Assembly: GCA_035771175.1 (NCBI GenBank)
Contig: CM069598.1
Span: 6,975,413-7,039,412, forward strand
Direction of reading: 5' to 3'
Source of the DNA: Paratinospora sagittata
Taxonomy: Eukaryota > Streptophyta > Magnoliopsida > Ranunculales > Menispermaceae
Length of the DNA: 64,000 nucleotides
Shown piece after piece: positions 23,300 to 34,935 of the stretch. The notes below the pieces were generated by a model. The model was not told the origin of the DNA and did no database searches. It saw only the letters and a program-made list of their open reading frames with translations. How positions within the stretch are numbered: the stretch's first letter is position 1; every line of letters begins with the position of its first letter. The translations under genes and the position numbers were made by a program.

Positions 23300-24980
23300 A
23301 TGGAGTCGTCGTCTTCTTCTTCTTCTTCTTCACTGCTCCCTCTCTCTCAGTTCTCCTTCTTCCCTCCCAAGTCCAACAGACTCATAACTTGTCCTTCTTC
23401 TCAGCCATGGAAGCAAAGGGCCTTCTCTCGACGCACTCGTGTTTGCTGCCAAAAGATGTATGTGCCTGGTGGGTCTCAATTCTCATTACTTCCTTTGTTT
23501 CTTTCATTTTTTGTTTCTTTAATTTATCTTTCTCTTTTTTCTGGGTTCTGGGTTTTGTGATGATTTAGGAGTAAATTGATGAAGTGGGCTTGTTTCAGGA
23601 TTCGGTGAAGCATCACCAGAAGCCAAGGCGAGTAGAAATCTTCATAATTTCTTCACCTATGTGGCTGTCAGGATTGTTCTTGCTCAGCTTGAGGTGTACT
23701 CCTTATCTTCTTTCCTCCCCCTTTTAAAAAAAAATAAAAATAAAAAATCTTTGCTTAGTTTTATGAACTGACAAAGAATTTATATCTATTTATGTTTGGT
23801 TGAATGGGAAATTGGTTTCATGTTTCATGTTTCATGAATGGTAGATTGGGATTTTCTTATACTTGCTATTGTCTTTTATCATTCTGGGTATTGGAGTTTT
23901 ATACCTGTATTTGTTGTTTTTCAGATTGTAAGTTTGTTTAGAAGAGTTTGAGTGGTTAATTCTGCTTAGGCAATTACATCCCAAGCAAGGATATGTGGAT
24001 ATGTCACAGAGATTGGATTAATTAATAAGTTAGCACAAATGGTCTAGAAAAAGTTTGAGACCCATCTTGCTGAACAAGAGGGCTATGGTGTTAATTTTCA
24101 TCTTTCAGAGTTGCAGATCAATTTTCAATTATTTTCTTCCTTTGTTTTCTACACTTGTCTTGCCCATTCCTATAATCATATATATTGACTTAATTTTCTC
24201 ATCATGTTGGGGTTAATTCATGCTATGAAGCAACTGTCTTATACAGATCAGGTACTTAAACTTAAAAAAATATGATCATTCTTATATCGATCAATTAATT
24301 TGTTTACAGTCCATTTGGCAGAGCAGAGCTATAATCCTGAAGCACATGAAGAGCTAATGGAATTTGTCAATAAAAATTCTCTGAATGATGGGGACAAGTT
24401 TGTTGCCGATTTGCTGCGAGAATCTTCAAGGCACAAAGGATTGGGTATGCATATAAATTCCCTTTATGATGATTATGATTCCTGTTCATATGAAGAGTTC
24501 TCTATGGTGTAGATTTTTTCATTTTAATTTCCTATACTAAGTTCTTACAACCATGGAACATCTTACATATAAAATTTGTTTTGGCCTTGTTACATTTGGA
24601 TTACTATACTGACTGAATCGACTCTTCTCGTTCACATGGAAGCTCTTCGCATTTTGGAGGTCAGTAAGATTAAACTGAAATACTATTTAATCTATTTGAG
24701 ACAGGAAATCTCGTATGATGTACTTATTTTTGGAAAATCTGGTTCCAGGTTCGATCTGCGTATTGTAAGAATGATTTCGAGTGGGACAATCTGAGGCGCC
24801 TAGCCTCTAAGGTTGGGAAATCCTTTCCTTTCCTTTCTAGTGATTCACCCTTTTGGTTCTCTTCCTTCTCTAATTTTTTCATTAAATTCTATCGTTTTCA
24901 TGTAGATGGTTGATGATTCTAACACCAGACTCATGAGGGATTATGTCTTGGAAACGAGTTATGAAGAAAATGGAAAGTGA
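23300..24980 (+). CDS. RBCX1: Chaperonin-like RbcX protein 1, chloroplastic
   Basis: RbcX is a dimeric assembly chaperone that clamps the C-terminus of Rubisco large subunits, helping form the RbcL8 core in the chloroplast stroma. Six exons join in frame: 23300-23468, 23599-23693, 24327-24444, 24643-24659, 24749-24811 and 24906-24980, giving 178 residues. Residues 1-50 form a Ser/Arg-rich transit peptide (a run of nine Ser at the start). The mature part begins KMYVPGFGEASPEAKA and includes SYNPEAHEELMEF and ILEVRSAYCKNDFEWDNL, close to Arabidopsis RbcX1 (At4g04330). Exon 4 is a 17-nt microexon, required for the frame. The stop falls after EENGK. It lies tail to tail with malonyl-CoA decarboxylase. 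Confidence 0.93.
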
Positions 24981-26132
24981 TAAATGGTGACTTGCATTTC
25001 CATCTAAGTGCTCTAATGAAGTTGTTAAGCTGCTTGATACTGAAGACACTGTTGATAAACCTACTGAGAGACCATACTGGAATAGCTGTATGAACTATGA
25101 ACTCATGCTAATAAGCTAAAATTCCATCGCCTGGAACTTGGGGATTATGTTATGACTGGAGGAGCTGCTATTTGGGGCTGTTGATGTGATCCCAAGAATA
25201 TTGTAACAATGCTTTAAGGCAAGGTCTCCTCTGATAAAGTATTTTCTATTTCAAATGTTTCTGTTGTTTTTGCCTGTTCAATGTGTCTACTTAATGGTAT
25301 CAAGGTTCCCGTAGAAACTTATATATGATAAATCTCAACTTTAAAGTTACTTATGGGTCCTCATGTTTCATTTTTTCTGTTGATGTCTAAACCATGTCCA
25401 AACTAATAATTCTGAAAAGGGATAAGACTCTAAACCTTGAACTAGAGCAGCTTTAATGGCATTTTAACTCTCATTTTGATCTACTGGAATGGAGGTTTTG
25501 GGAGTTTTAACAATAACCAAGCATCTCTTAATGGCATATGAATTTAACTATCAGCATCCCCCATTCTACATAAGATCTTATATAAAGTATTATATTGTGG
25601 AGCATGTATGAGAAGCTTTTAATCCAGAGAATAATCGAACTTTTCCTTGGAAAAGTAGTGTTTAGAGGTATTGCCGAAGTTCACAAGTTTAATCTACTGC
25701 AAACAGATTGAAAAATGTTAAAAGTAGTGAACTACAAATAAAATGAAGAATGGTAAAGATCACACGACCAACTAACTCTGGAATAAAGACCATTATCAAT
25801 GGAAATTCATAAAATTGACAATAGAACTTTCTTTTGAATGTTTATTTGGATGAAAAGTTTCATATGATCAAAAGAGATTACATATTTTACCAAAAAATTA
25901 AAAAGAGATTTCATATGCGCATGATACATAACATTAACTTGCAGAATAACATAAAGTACCTTGCACTTATTCTTCCTTACCACTGTTATGGATGCTCTTC
26001 TTCTTCACTTTGTTTGTTCTGCTGCTTCAAAAACCACAGGCAGTACCGTTACAATAAAAAGGATAATGCAATTACTATACTTCAAAAATGAGTTTTTTCC
26101 ATGGATTTAGAAACAAAGTCAAAAATTTCCCA
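24981..26132. other. Shared 3' region between convergent RbcX1 and decarboxylase genes
   Basis: Holds the RbcX1 3' UTR (probably to about 25250) and the 3' end of the decarboxylase transcript. One possible extra terminal exon of the decarboxylase lies at 25991-26029 on the minus strand (see that gene). No other gene is supported. Confidence 0.5.
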
Positions 26133-29100
26133 TCAACAGTGCACTACCTCAAGATAGCGATAGAAATCAGATGACGCCTGGATGCGCCCTTCACTAAAGT
26201 ATGATTGAGCATTCTCCTCAATTTTGTCCAGCCTGCATACCATTTCTCAAAATAAATCTTTTTGTTCACTGCATAGCCTTAAAGATTATTATCATGATAT
26301 TTACCTGTAAATATAATTTACCATGATACCACCACTTTGATGGAGGCCTTTTGTTGATCGGTCCGCCTTCCAATTTAACCTCTCAATCATCTGTCAATGT
26401 CAAGAAAAGTAGGGTCAGCAGATGGAAGTAGAGTCTTAATTCTCAGAAACTTTCGAAGAAAATATACAACATTTAAAAGAGCTAAATCGTTTTGGGAGAC
26501 TAAGAGATGACTTATTTAAATGAATTATCTTCTCAAAGAAGGAGTCTGTGAAGTGTTCTAGATTGGATTCAAATGATTCCAAGCAGGCACTTGCCCTTTT
26601 TTTAACATATTAGCATGCATTTGAATAAATTCTACATTTCAACATACCATTGATAGGGTGATATCAAGTAAATACAGTTAGTAATTCAATCACATGGAAA
26701 TGGCATAACTTTTTTTTTCTGAAAATGAGCCGATTTTCCAAAAATGACTTAATCAAATATGAGACAAGTAGGTGTTGGTAGACGTACTGCTCCATTCTGC
26801 AAGTGGAAGTTTGCAACTGCATCTAGAGCTTTCCCCCTCTTTTTCTCTTGAACAAGATACCTACAAAAAAGCCCAGCTAACCTTTCATCAATCATCAAAA
26901 CACTGTGCTAGTCTTTGTCAACACATTATACAATTACTAATTTACTATATAATCTGGTCATTTTTTGTCGAAAAGTTCAAAAGAGTTGAAGGTTCCCAAC
27001 TGCCAATATATGAAAATAAGTTCAACATTAGGCACTTGAGATAGTTTTCTTTTTCTTCTTCTTTTTTAATGAACTATACCATGCATGAGCTTGCCACTAA
27101 ACAAACAAAATAACCACAATTACTTCTTTTTTTCTGCTAAATAGCTCTTACAGTCAAATTTTGAGTTCTCGTTAAGGAATTCCTTAAATAAGAGTGGTTT
27201 ACCTAGCACACAATCGCATGAGAGGGGCTTCTAGTGCTGACAATAACTTATCAGATTTGGTCAACTCGTAGCTTGTAGAGCTCAGCAGCTTCCACATCAC
27301 TTCCATGCCATTTTTCCCTGAAGTAAATTCCCTGTAATGATAAGTGTTGCCATACGAATAACATCAATATTGCAACAAAACTCTCAAGTCATTTTAACAG
27401 CATGGAAACGGCACAACCTGAATTTTAACTAGCAGTAGCATCCTAGACCAGAATGTTCTCGGTGACAAGCATAATTAGGATCTATCCATAATATATCCTC
27501 TTAAATGCTCGACCTAGCATAACTTTTATATATCTTTGAGCGCATGAAATTGAACTTCTGCATCTAGTCTTATACAAAATCTTAGTTAAGACCATGGAGA
27601 TAGTTAAAAAAAAAGTCAGGAAGACGTGGCGTTGGAAACAAATGGGTTTTATATCAGAAAATAACGTCTATCTGTTTGAAGCAGCCATTCAATAACAACA
27701 AAAAAGCAAATATTTTCCAATCTGCAAAGCAAAGGTTTAATCTGAAAACGTGACCTTTAGGAATGTAACTTATTAGCAAAGATTATGATGCAACTATCAG
27801 TGCTGCAAATATTTCTATAAGTAAGATCTAAAATTGATGTAAAATGATCTTATATAGGAGGCAGTGAAGGAGATAAGAACTCAATAGAACTTGGTAAGAT
27901 TTTACAATCTGGACACTCAAAGTAGTTAGATGTTTCCAAGATATTTAGCATTGCCCACTTTTTAAAGCCATCACTGTAGAACTTACCCAGATGACTCTAG
28001 CAGTGCTTTCTCTTCTTCTGGTTGAAGCATGTCCTCTCTGAAGGTAGAATCCGATCTCCCCCCTGACTGATCAGTTGTGCCTTCATTCTCTGCTTCAGCA
28101 AGCTTTGATTGAGATGCCAACTTGGATAGAAGCCATTTTATATATCCAGGAATGGGGCTCAGTGTTGCAAATGTCTTTATTGACAAATTACAAATATATG
28201 TTAGAAGGTATCACGAGGAGCAGGAAGTTTTCAGATAAGGATAAGCATTACTCGGTAAAGTTTTAAAGTAAACTTTCTGACTGAATCATGGAAACCACAC
28301 AATTAAAATGCAAAACCTTTTGTACTTGGCGAGAATCGACTACCACAATTTATCAGAGAAAACAAGAGATCTGCTCATTGAAGATCCTAGATTTTGAGTA
28401 GATCTGGTTTAAATGGGTAATGGGAATACTTACAGAAACATGAGGCATGTCTCTTTTCACAAGATTGATCACTCGTTTAATTAGAAACTTTCCTAGGTTG
28501 ATTCCTGCTAAGCCTGGCTGTTAGACACATGGGAAAATATAATTAAAAACCTCAATCATTTAGCATCTGATCATAAAGAAACATAGATGCATAGCAAAGC
28601 TGAGAATACTTAAGAAAGTTGATTGAACTCTATTGCTTTCCTTCTCTTCTTTTTATTTTTATATTTTTTTATTTTATTTTTATTGGTAAGAGCTGGGGTT
28701 TGAACCTACGACCTCAAAGTTGCATATCATGGACTCAAATCCCAATTGCTTTTCATTAATATTCATAACAAGCTTACAGAATCCTGAAAATTTAACATTC
28801 TTGAAAAGTGAAGAAGGTTCAAATGAGAAGATAGGCATAAAGACAGAATAGGCATATGACAGATTAAAATCACATTATCATTTTAACCTTTCAAATAAAA
28901 ATTTCTGCATTGGTCATTGTAGCATTCTATGCGCGTGTTCTTCTCTTTATTTATTGAAATTTAAGGCACACTCAGGCAGGTTAACAAATTAGTAGTCCAA
29001 TCTAAGAGTGTTGCTATTGGGACTTCAACTTTGCAATATGCATTACCTGAGTTGATGATATAGAGTAAAATAATGCACATGTAGCCTCACTTTCAGGTGT

Positions 29101-31520
29101 TGGAGGATAATCCCACAAAACTTCCTGAATGGAAAATAAAGAAAGAATTGTCATAATTACACTACTAATGAGAGATTACAAAAGAGAAAAAAAAAAAAAG
29201 GATAGTGAAAAGAATAACCTGTATCGTCTGAGCCACATTTTTCAGAAGTGCAACTTCAATAAAAATAAGAGGTTCACCTGCGAACACAAAGCTCAAATCA
29301 CTCAAACTGGGTTAGGACCGAAAGAGAGAAACTAGGGCACAAGTTACTTGGAATGAAAACCCAAACCTTGAAGTTGAAACATTAACTGAATAATAGATTT
29401 GTTATGCACAAACACAATTGAACTTCAGTATTGAATTTTAAAGTTAAAAGCCACAAAATCAAATCTAGCGAAATGTACACAAAGTTATGAATAAACACAG
29501 TTATTCAATGCCTTAAAAGTATGGAAACTAAAGCTGTTTCAACCACTCACATGAAAAAGTAGACAAGCAAAATTTAATGTAAACCAAGTTACCAACTTTG
29601 ATATGGAAAACGAGTATATCCAAGAGAGACGGGAATTACAAACCAGGTATTGCTGGATGTAGATATCCAAAGCAACGGCGGCCTACACCAAGCCTTCTCT
29701 TCAGATCTAAAAGATTGCTAATTGGGTGGACAGCCTATAGAATTACACAACATAATCAGAAAGTAATAACATAATATGAAAGACAAGTACAAAATGTTAC
29801 CTCATATGCTACAATTTTCTCCAGCAAAGATGCAGGATCATCCCACGGTATTTGGTATAGCTCCAAAGCAGCTGGACTCAGCCATGTAGCAAGCTTTTCT
29901 TTTAAATATGAATCCAATGCCCGCAATGCTGCAACATTTTCTTCCCTGAATAATTAACCAAGGATCATTACATGAATTTTTGTGATTCCTTCCATTCCTT
30001 TTGCTCTCAACACGTGCAAATGATCATTGAAATTTTTAAGGGAATGGAAAAGATAACTGTTTCACAAAATGTGGGAAGAAGAGGTGTGTCACAATCTCCC
30101 TTTCTTTATTCTTAAAGCAAAAAAGAATGTAAAAGTACTAGAGCACCAACCATCTGAAAAAAAAAAACCTTAATTTGCCACAAAAAGAAAAGTTGAAAAA
30201 AAGGGATGGAGAGGTAGGATTTAATTCATATTTATTAACTTTCTTGCTGGTGGCATTGTCTGTTCCTGCAACTTTACTACCTATAGAGCTACCATTGATC
30301 TCTTGACGTTTTTTAAACTAATCGTTACATTTATATAGAGTTCTTTTGTTCATTTCTATGTTTCAAGACATGGCTAAGAAAAAACAAAATCAGTGAAAGG
30401 CCAAAAATGGACCAGGACCTTACGTGAGCATTGAGAGAAGATCAGCCCGAAGTATTGTCATGAACTTCAAACCTCCATGGTGTGTGTTGAGACGTTCGAA
30501 GAGAGCATCAAACTTAGGTTGCAGAGCATGTCTCAGGTTTCTCTCAATCCTATAAAAGGCAGATAGCAAGCCTTCCTCCTCAAGTGTAGTTTCTCTCATC
30601 GTGTTCCCTGTAATCAAATCACAATCTCCACTAAAACTTGAAGAACAATAAGAGCATTGCATAAGTTTCCCGAAAATTCACACATTTATTAGAATTTAGA
30701 ACCCTACCCACCACTGGGAAACTCAAGACCAAGATACTGCTGTATCAGTTCGTGCACTTCAGTCCTACTAACATCATATTCTCTAGCAAGCACAAGCAGT
30801 AGTTGGCGACGATTCTCATAAGTTAGACTAAGATACCCCTTCATTTCAAACACAATTTACATCATTTTAACTAACATGATTGAGGGAAGAATTTTGCAAG
30901 CAAAAAATTCTATGATCAAGAACTACCTCTGAGAAGTCATTAAGGACTGCACCTAAGATATCTGTTTTACTCATTGATATGGCAGAGTGCATTGACTCCC
31001 GCACAACCTTCAAATCTCTGAAAAAGTAAGAAAATTCTTCACAAATCCATAGATAAAATTATCCAAAAAAAAAAAAGACTTTTTTTGAAAGACCTTTCTG
31101 GGTTGCTTGAAGAATCATTGTTCTGAGAAGCCAAGGATGAATTCCCATCCAATTGGTTGCTCTCAGAAGTAGGTTGAACCCCTCCAGCTTCATTCTGCCC
31201 AGTAAATAATGTGAAATTTTGTTACAAAAACCAAGAAATCAAATAAAATTCATAACCACAGCAATTTGGATTTAATCACAATTTCACAAAAAACCAACAA
31301 TTCTGTTCAGAACTTTGAGACCCAGAATTAACTTAGGACAATTCATGCTATAATCAATCAATATCTCCCAGAAACCCAAAAATTTCATCCTTGAAATAAA
31401 TTACTACAAAGCAATGAAAGAGATGAAATTGGGTTCACTTACAGGAGAGATTGGGAGATTGGTAGGAGAAGTTGGTCTCATTTTGGTTCTCATCAAAATT
31501 GCAAGCCCTTTTCTGTTCAT
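26133..31520 (-). CDS. MCD: Malonyl-CoA decarboxylase
   Basis: Catalyses malonyl-CoA to acetyl-CoA plus CO2, limiting malonyl-CoA or disposing of malonate, in mitochondria or peroxisomes. Fifteen exons join in frame on the minus strand: 31520-31443, 31194-31094, 31017-30927, 30607-30424 with 30838-30712 before it, 29945-29801, 29734-29644, 29277-29219, 29124-29047, 28517-28434, 28174-27987, 27331-27203, 26860-26788, 26390-26305 and 26232-26133, giving 537 residues (human 493). The helical N-terminal domain precedes a GNAT-fold catalytic domain with TLSPIPGYIKWLL (about residue 350) and NFHLQNGA (about residue 470), holding the Ser and His proposed as catalytic. Unlike human MCD there is no visible SKL end: it stops VVHC. 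If the donor at 26147 is used, a terminal exon near 26029-25991 (QNKQSEEEEHP) is possible. Confidence 0.92.
28640..28744 (-). mobile_element. SINE-like insertion in a decarboxylase intron
   Basis: On the minus strand a B-box match GGTTCAAACCCC is followed by CAGCTCTTACC and a long A-rich tail (28640-28685 region). ATTGCTTT flanks both ends (28632-28639 and 28745-28752), a likely target-site duplication. The A-box end is not clear, so it may be 5' truncated. Confidence 0.5.
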
Positions 31521-31860
31521 AATAATCCCTTCCCTTCTTCTTGTCTTCTCTCTGAAGAATCGAAAACCCAACAAAACCGTTTGGTATATAACAGAACTTT
31601 TTTGGGCAGAGCTTTGAAGGATCGTTTTGAGCCCACATGTTGTCTTCTCGAGATCTGAAGTTTACATCAAGCAGACCAGGTCATTCTTTAAGAATCAGAC
31701 GGTCGTTAAAGCATCAAAATAACGTAAATCATGGGTCCTTTTTGAACAAAAGTTGATCAATGTAGGACCCATTAACTTAATGCTTCATCAGCTACCATCA
31801 AAATTTGTTCTTTTTGTACTAGATTACGACTGGTGGCATAATATCACTTTTTCACTAGGA
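31521..31860. promoter_or_regulatory. Divergent promoter region, decarboxylase / ribosomal protein bL31
   Basis: The decarboxylase start codon (31520, minus) and the probable first exon of bL31 (from about 31860, plus) lie about 340 bases apart, head to head. No TATA box is obvious, as is common for housekeeping genes. A minus-strand ATG at 31638 opens a 67-codon frame that overlaps the decarboxylase start out of frame and would act as a uORF if transcribed. Confidence 0.5.
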
Positions 31861-33447
31861 AGTTTTAGTGAGCGGCGCTGTGTCTCGAGCAGAGGAGAGC
31901 TGTGGAGCACAGAGAAGACGATTTGGGTCCACATCAAACGGGTAATTTGTCTTAAATTTTTAATGTATGATTCATTATTCAAGTGGCTTGCATGGTTTTC
32001 TTGTTTTTTTTTTTTTTTTTTTTTTTTTCTTTAAATTTTTCCGATGATGGGTTTGTTTTGTTGATGATTTATTTTTGTTAATGTTTCTTTATTCCTCTAC
32101 TTTTGGGGTAAACTTGGGGGGTTTCTTGAAGATGGGTTTATCTTGGATTCGAGTTTTGTTTTTAATTGGTGTGTTTTTACGATGAACAGCTTGACTGTAT
32201 AAATGGGCTTATTTTGTTTGATGAAATGCCAAAAAGACTAGAGTACAGCATCCACTGCAAAGTTCTACATGTAATAGGAGTCAAAAAGTTCAATTCAGGT
32301 GTTTAGAAAGTAAGGAAGGTGATTGGCAAGGTAGGTTATAAAGACCACAAAGAAATTAAAATCAATATTAAAAATATTGCTCAACCCTTATTTTTGTGAT
32401 TGATCAACTTGTATTAAACTTGGTAATGCATAAGGAGACACAAAATCTTTCAACTCATTAAGGTAAATGGTTAAAAATAATGAATCCAAATGGGAAGATC
32501 ATAGCTTTCCTTCCTTCAAATATTTTATTCACTAGTTGAAACAACTAAAATCTCATCTTTTCTCTCTCTTTTTGTTGCTTGGTTACTTGGGTTACCACTA
32601 CTAACATTGAGTTCATGTTTTGAATGATCTGCTTTGTGCTCTAGAAGCCAAAAATAGAGTTGGAAATTGACATCATGGTTCTGGTAAATGAGCTTAACTT
32701 TTGCATTGCAGTGAACTTGTTAGTTTAGATACAAGTTTTTGCCTTATTTGTCAATTGGTTTGATTTTTAAAAAAAAGTTTCTCAGCTCTCTCCTAGAAAT
32801 ATTTAAAGGAAAGTTATAGTGCTCTTCCTTTTCTACAACCACCTATATGAGTGTTATTAATTTGGAGACAAGTAATCAAATTCACCTTAAAGGGGGAAAA
32901 GATAGAAAGGAAATAGGAAATATGGACTGATGTGATAAATTTAGTATCTTCATTATTGACATAATCCCTTGCTAATGGCTCTAATGGCTGTATGTGTAAG
33001 ACATCAAGTCACCAGACAGCTTCCTAGATTGATCATAGAGACCGGCTGCCTAATAATCTCAATCATGGAGTACAAATTTTTTCATTTGCTGCTGGTAAAA
33101 TCTCTATCAAGTGTTTAAAACTATAATTGGATATTATGGGTTCTTTGTTCGATCCAATGCTTGATATTGTCTATTCTAGAATGGCCAATGATTTAAGACA
33201 TTTAGCAACTTACTAGTAAATGACTTTGAAACTCTGTCTAGGACCTCATTCCTCTATTATCTTAATTCCATTATGATTTATTTTTAGCCATTGTAACTGT
33301 AGAAACTTTCTGTTCAAAGTTATTATCCATCATTTTGGATCCATTTGGAACTCAAGTTTTATGATAGTTGTTTGTTTTGTATGTTAAGAACTAAAAGATC
33401 ATTTTAAGTGAATATATCTTTGCTAAAGTTTCTCTCTTTTTGTCTAG
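31860..33447 (+). other. 5' UTR exon and long leader intron of the bL31 gene
   Basis: A GC-richer block at 31860-31941 (GGCGCTGTGTCTCGAGCAG region) ends at a donor, ACGG then gtaatttg. The next clear acceptor is tgtctag at 33441-33447, just before the bL31 ATG. This suggests a leader exon followed by a 1.5-kb intron, inferred from splice signals only. A poly-T tract of about 26 lies at 32007-32032. Confidence 0.45.
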
Positions 33448-33453
33448 TTCGCA

Positions 33454-33660
33454 ATGAGAAAAGGGTTGCATCCTCAATTGCAATGGATGTCCTACGTGAC
33501 CCAAAGTGGGAGGCTGATGAACGTTATGATGACCAATATACACAATGTTGGTAAAGTCTACCATTTCAGAGCCAAGCGCCAGATGGCCGAAAGCGTAGGC
33601 CAGATTGCCAAATTTAACCGACGTTACGGGCAGAAAAATGCCGAAAATGAAGCAAAATGA
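33454..33660 (+). CDS. Ribosomal protein bL31, mitochondrial type
   Basis: A 68-residue protein beginning MRKGLHPQLQWMSYVTQSGR and including KVYHFRAKRQMAESVGQIAK. It matches the short plant bL31 family thought to serve the mitochondrial ribosome (Arabidopsis At5g55125 from memory). Plastid bL31 is longer and carries a transit peptide; no targeting extension is seen here, so import would rely on the basic N-terminus. The coding part is a single exon starting six bases after an acceptor. The stop TGA is at 33658-33660. Confidence 0.85.
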   Translation: MRKGLHPQLQWMSYVTQSGRLMNVMMTNIHNVGKVYHFRAKRQMAESVGQIAKFNRRYGQKNAENEAK

Positions 33661-34374
33661 TCTTTACTCTTCATTTTCATTACAGAATTTCTTAGAAGCT
33701 CACTTATATCATATCTATATTTTTGTTTTCAGCAAGAAGGAGGCTATCATTTTGTTGATTTGAGTCTCAGTTGAATTGCTTGTTAGACTCTTTAAATTGC
33801 CATTTCTAGTTCTGCTCAAACCAGTAGGCTTGATTGATTATTAGTTCAATCCCAGATGATTCTGTGGTTCTAAAATCATCTCATGATGCAATATTGGTGC
33901 ACTTTGAATGGAGAAAATGTAGGAAAAATTACCGATCGTTCCAGCGAAATCTCCCAGATCATTAATTGGGTAATCTTTTGTAACAAAGATAATGTCTTTT
34001 AAGGTAAAAAAAAATAGATGCCCAGAAATATGACAAATCAGGTTTTGGAACACAACTTCCAGGTTTGAGGCACTTTTGCCTGGTGAATGGCTCTAATTTA
34101 ATTACCATCTTACCAGGCTATTTGTCGTGAAGAACCAACCATATGGAGTGCTTTGAGGATTAAATTGTGAATGATACCGGTTACATTAAGTAAAAGCAAA
34201 CCACTCACGTCAATTGCAATTGCTTTCAACATCCACAACACGAGTACTTAGTAGCAACCAACATGAAAAAAAACATGAACTTTCTTCACTTTTATATATC
34301 TCAAAAAATGCTTTATATACTTCAAGCCCACCTCTTCCTTCCTTCCTTCCTAATGCGTGCCTACATGAAGGAAA
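33661..34374 (+). other. bL31 3' UTR and STIG1-like promoter
   Basis: T-rich 3' flank of bL31, then the 5' flank of the next gene. TATA-like runs 'tttatatatctc' (about 34291) and 'ctttatatac' (about 34311) precede the start codon at a usual distance. A short uORF at 34353-34388 (12 codons with stop) overlaps the main start out of frame. Confidence 0.5.
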
Positions 34375-34935
34375 ATGTATCATTCTAGTAGTAGTGGTCA
34401 AGCGGCAATTTTAATATTAGTAGTAGTACTGGTGGTGGTACTAATAGTAGAAGTAGTCGTTGGAGATGAGAAACTAGAAGAGGCGATTCGAGCACAAAAC
34501 CGATCGACTTCAAACTCACCGGCTTCTCCATGGCTTAAAAGGGTGGTGAATCCAAGGGAAATTGGGTGCTGGAAGAGACCTTGGATTTGCAATGAGGGCA
34601 AGTTTCCTTTTATCATCATGAAGCTTTGTTGCAAGAACCGATGCGTCAACGTGAAAACGGATACTAACAACTGTGGATTGTGTGGTATTAGATGCCCATT
34701 TACATGGCAATGTTGTAGTGGATTGTGCATTGACACAAATGTGAATCCATTCCATTGTGGCAACTGCCGGAACAAATGCAAATTTGGGAGCTTATGTTTC
34801 TATGGAATGTGTGGATATGCTCAGCCTCTTCCTCCATTCCCATTTCCTTTCCCTCCAAAGCTTCCATTGCCTCCTTTCCCTTTTCCTCCAAAGCCACCCA
34901 AGCCAGTCCCACCAAAACCACCAAAAACTGGTTGA
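34375..34935 (+). CDS. Stigma-specific STIG1-like secreted cysteine-rich protein
   Basis: An intronless gene for a 186-residue secreted protein. A very hydrophobic N-terminus (ILILVVVLVVVLIVEVVVG, residues 11-30) is the signal peptide. The STIG1 domain follows, with paired cysteines in CCKNRCVNVKTDTNNCGLC, CCSGLC and HCGNCRNKC. STIG1 proteins act outside the cell; in Solanaceae STIG1 promotes pollen-tube growth and exudate secretion, and Arabidopsis relatives include GRI, linked to cell-death control. The C-terminal 40 residues form an unusual Pro/Phe/Lys-rich tail (repeats of PPFPFPPK, then KPPKP) resembling a cell-wall anchoring module. Which STIG1-like member this is cannot be told by eye. 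Confidence 0.88.
   Translation: MYHSSSSGQAAILILVVVLVVVLIVEVVVGDEKLEEAIRAQNRSTSNSPASPWLKRVVNPREIGCWKRPWICNEGKFPFIIMKLCCKNRCVNVKTDTNNCGLCGIRCPFTWQCCSGLCIDTNVNPFHCGNCRNKCKFGSLCFYGMCGYAQPLPPFPFPFPPKLPLPPFPFPPKPPKPVPPKPPKTG

Noticed and set aside
24981..25230. Coding-like text after the RbcX1 stop
   Set aside because: Frames are interrupted and no family is recognisable; most simply 3' UTR.
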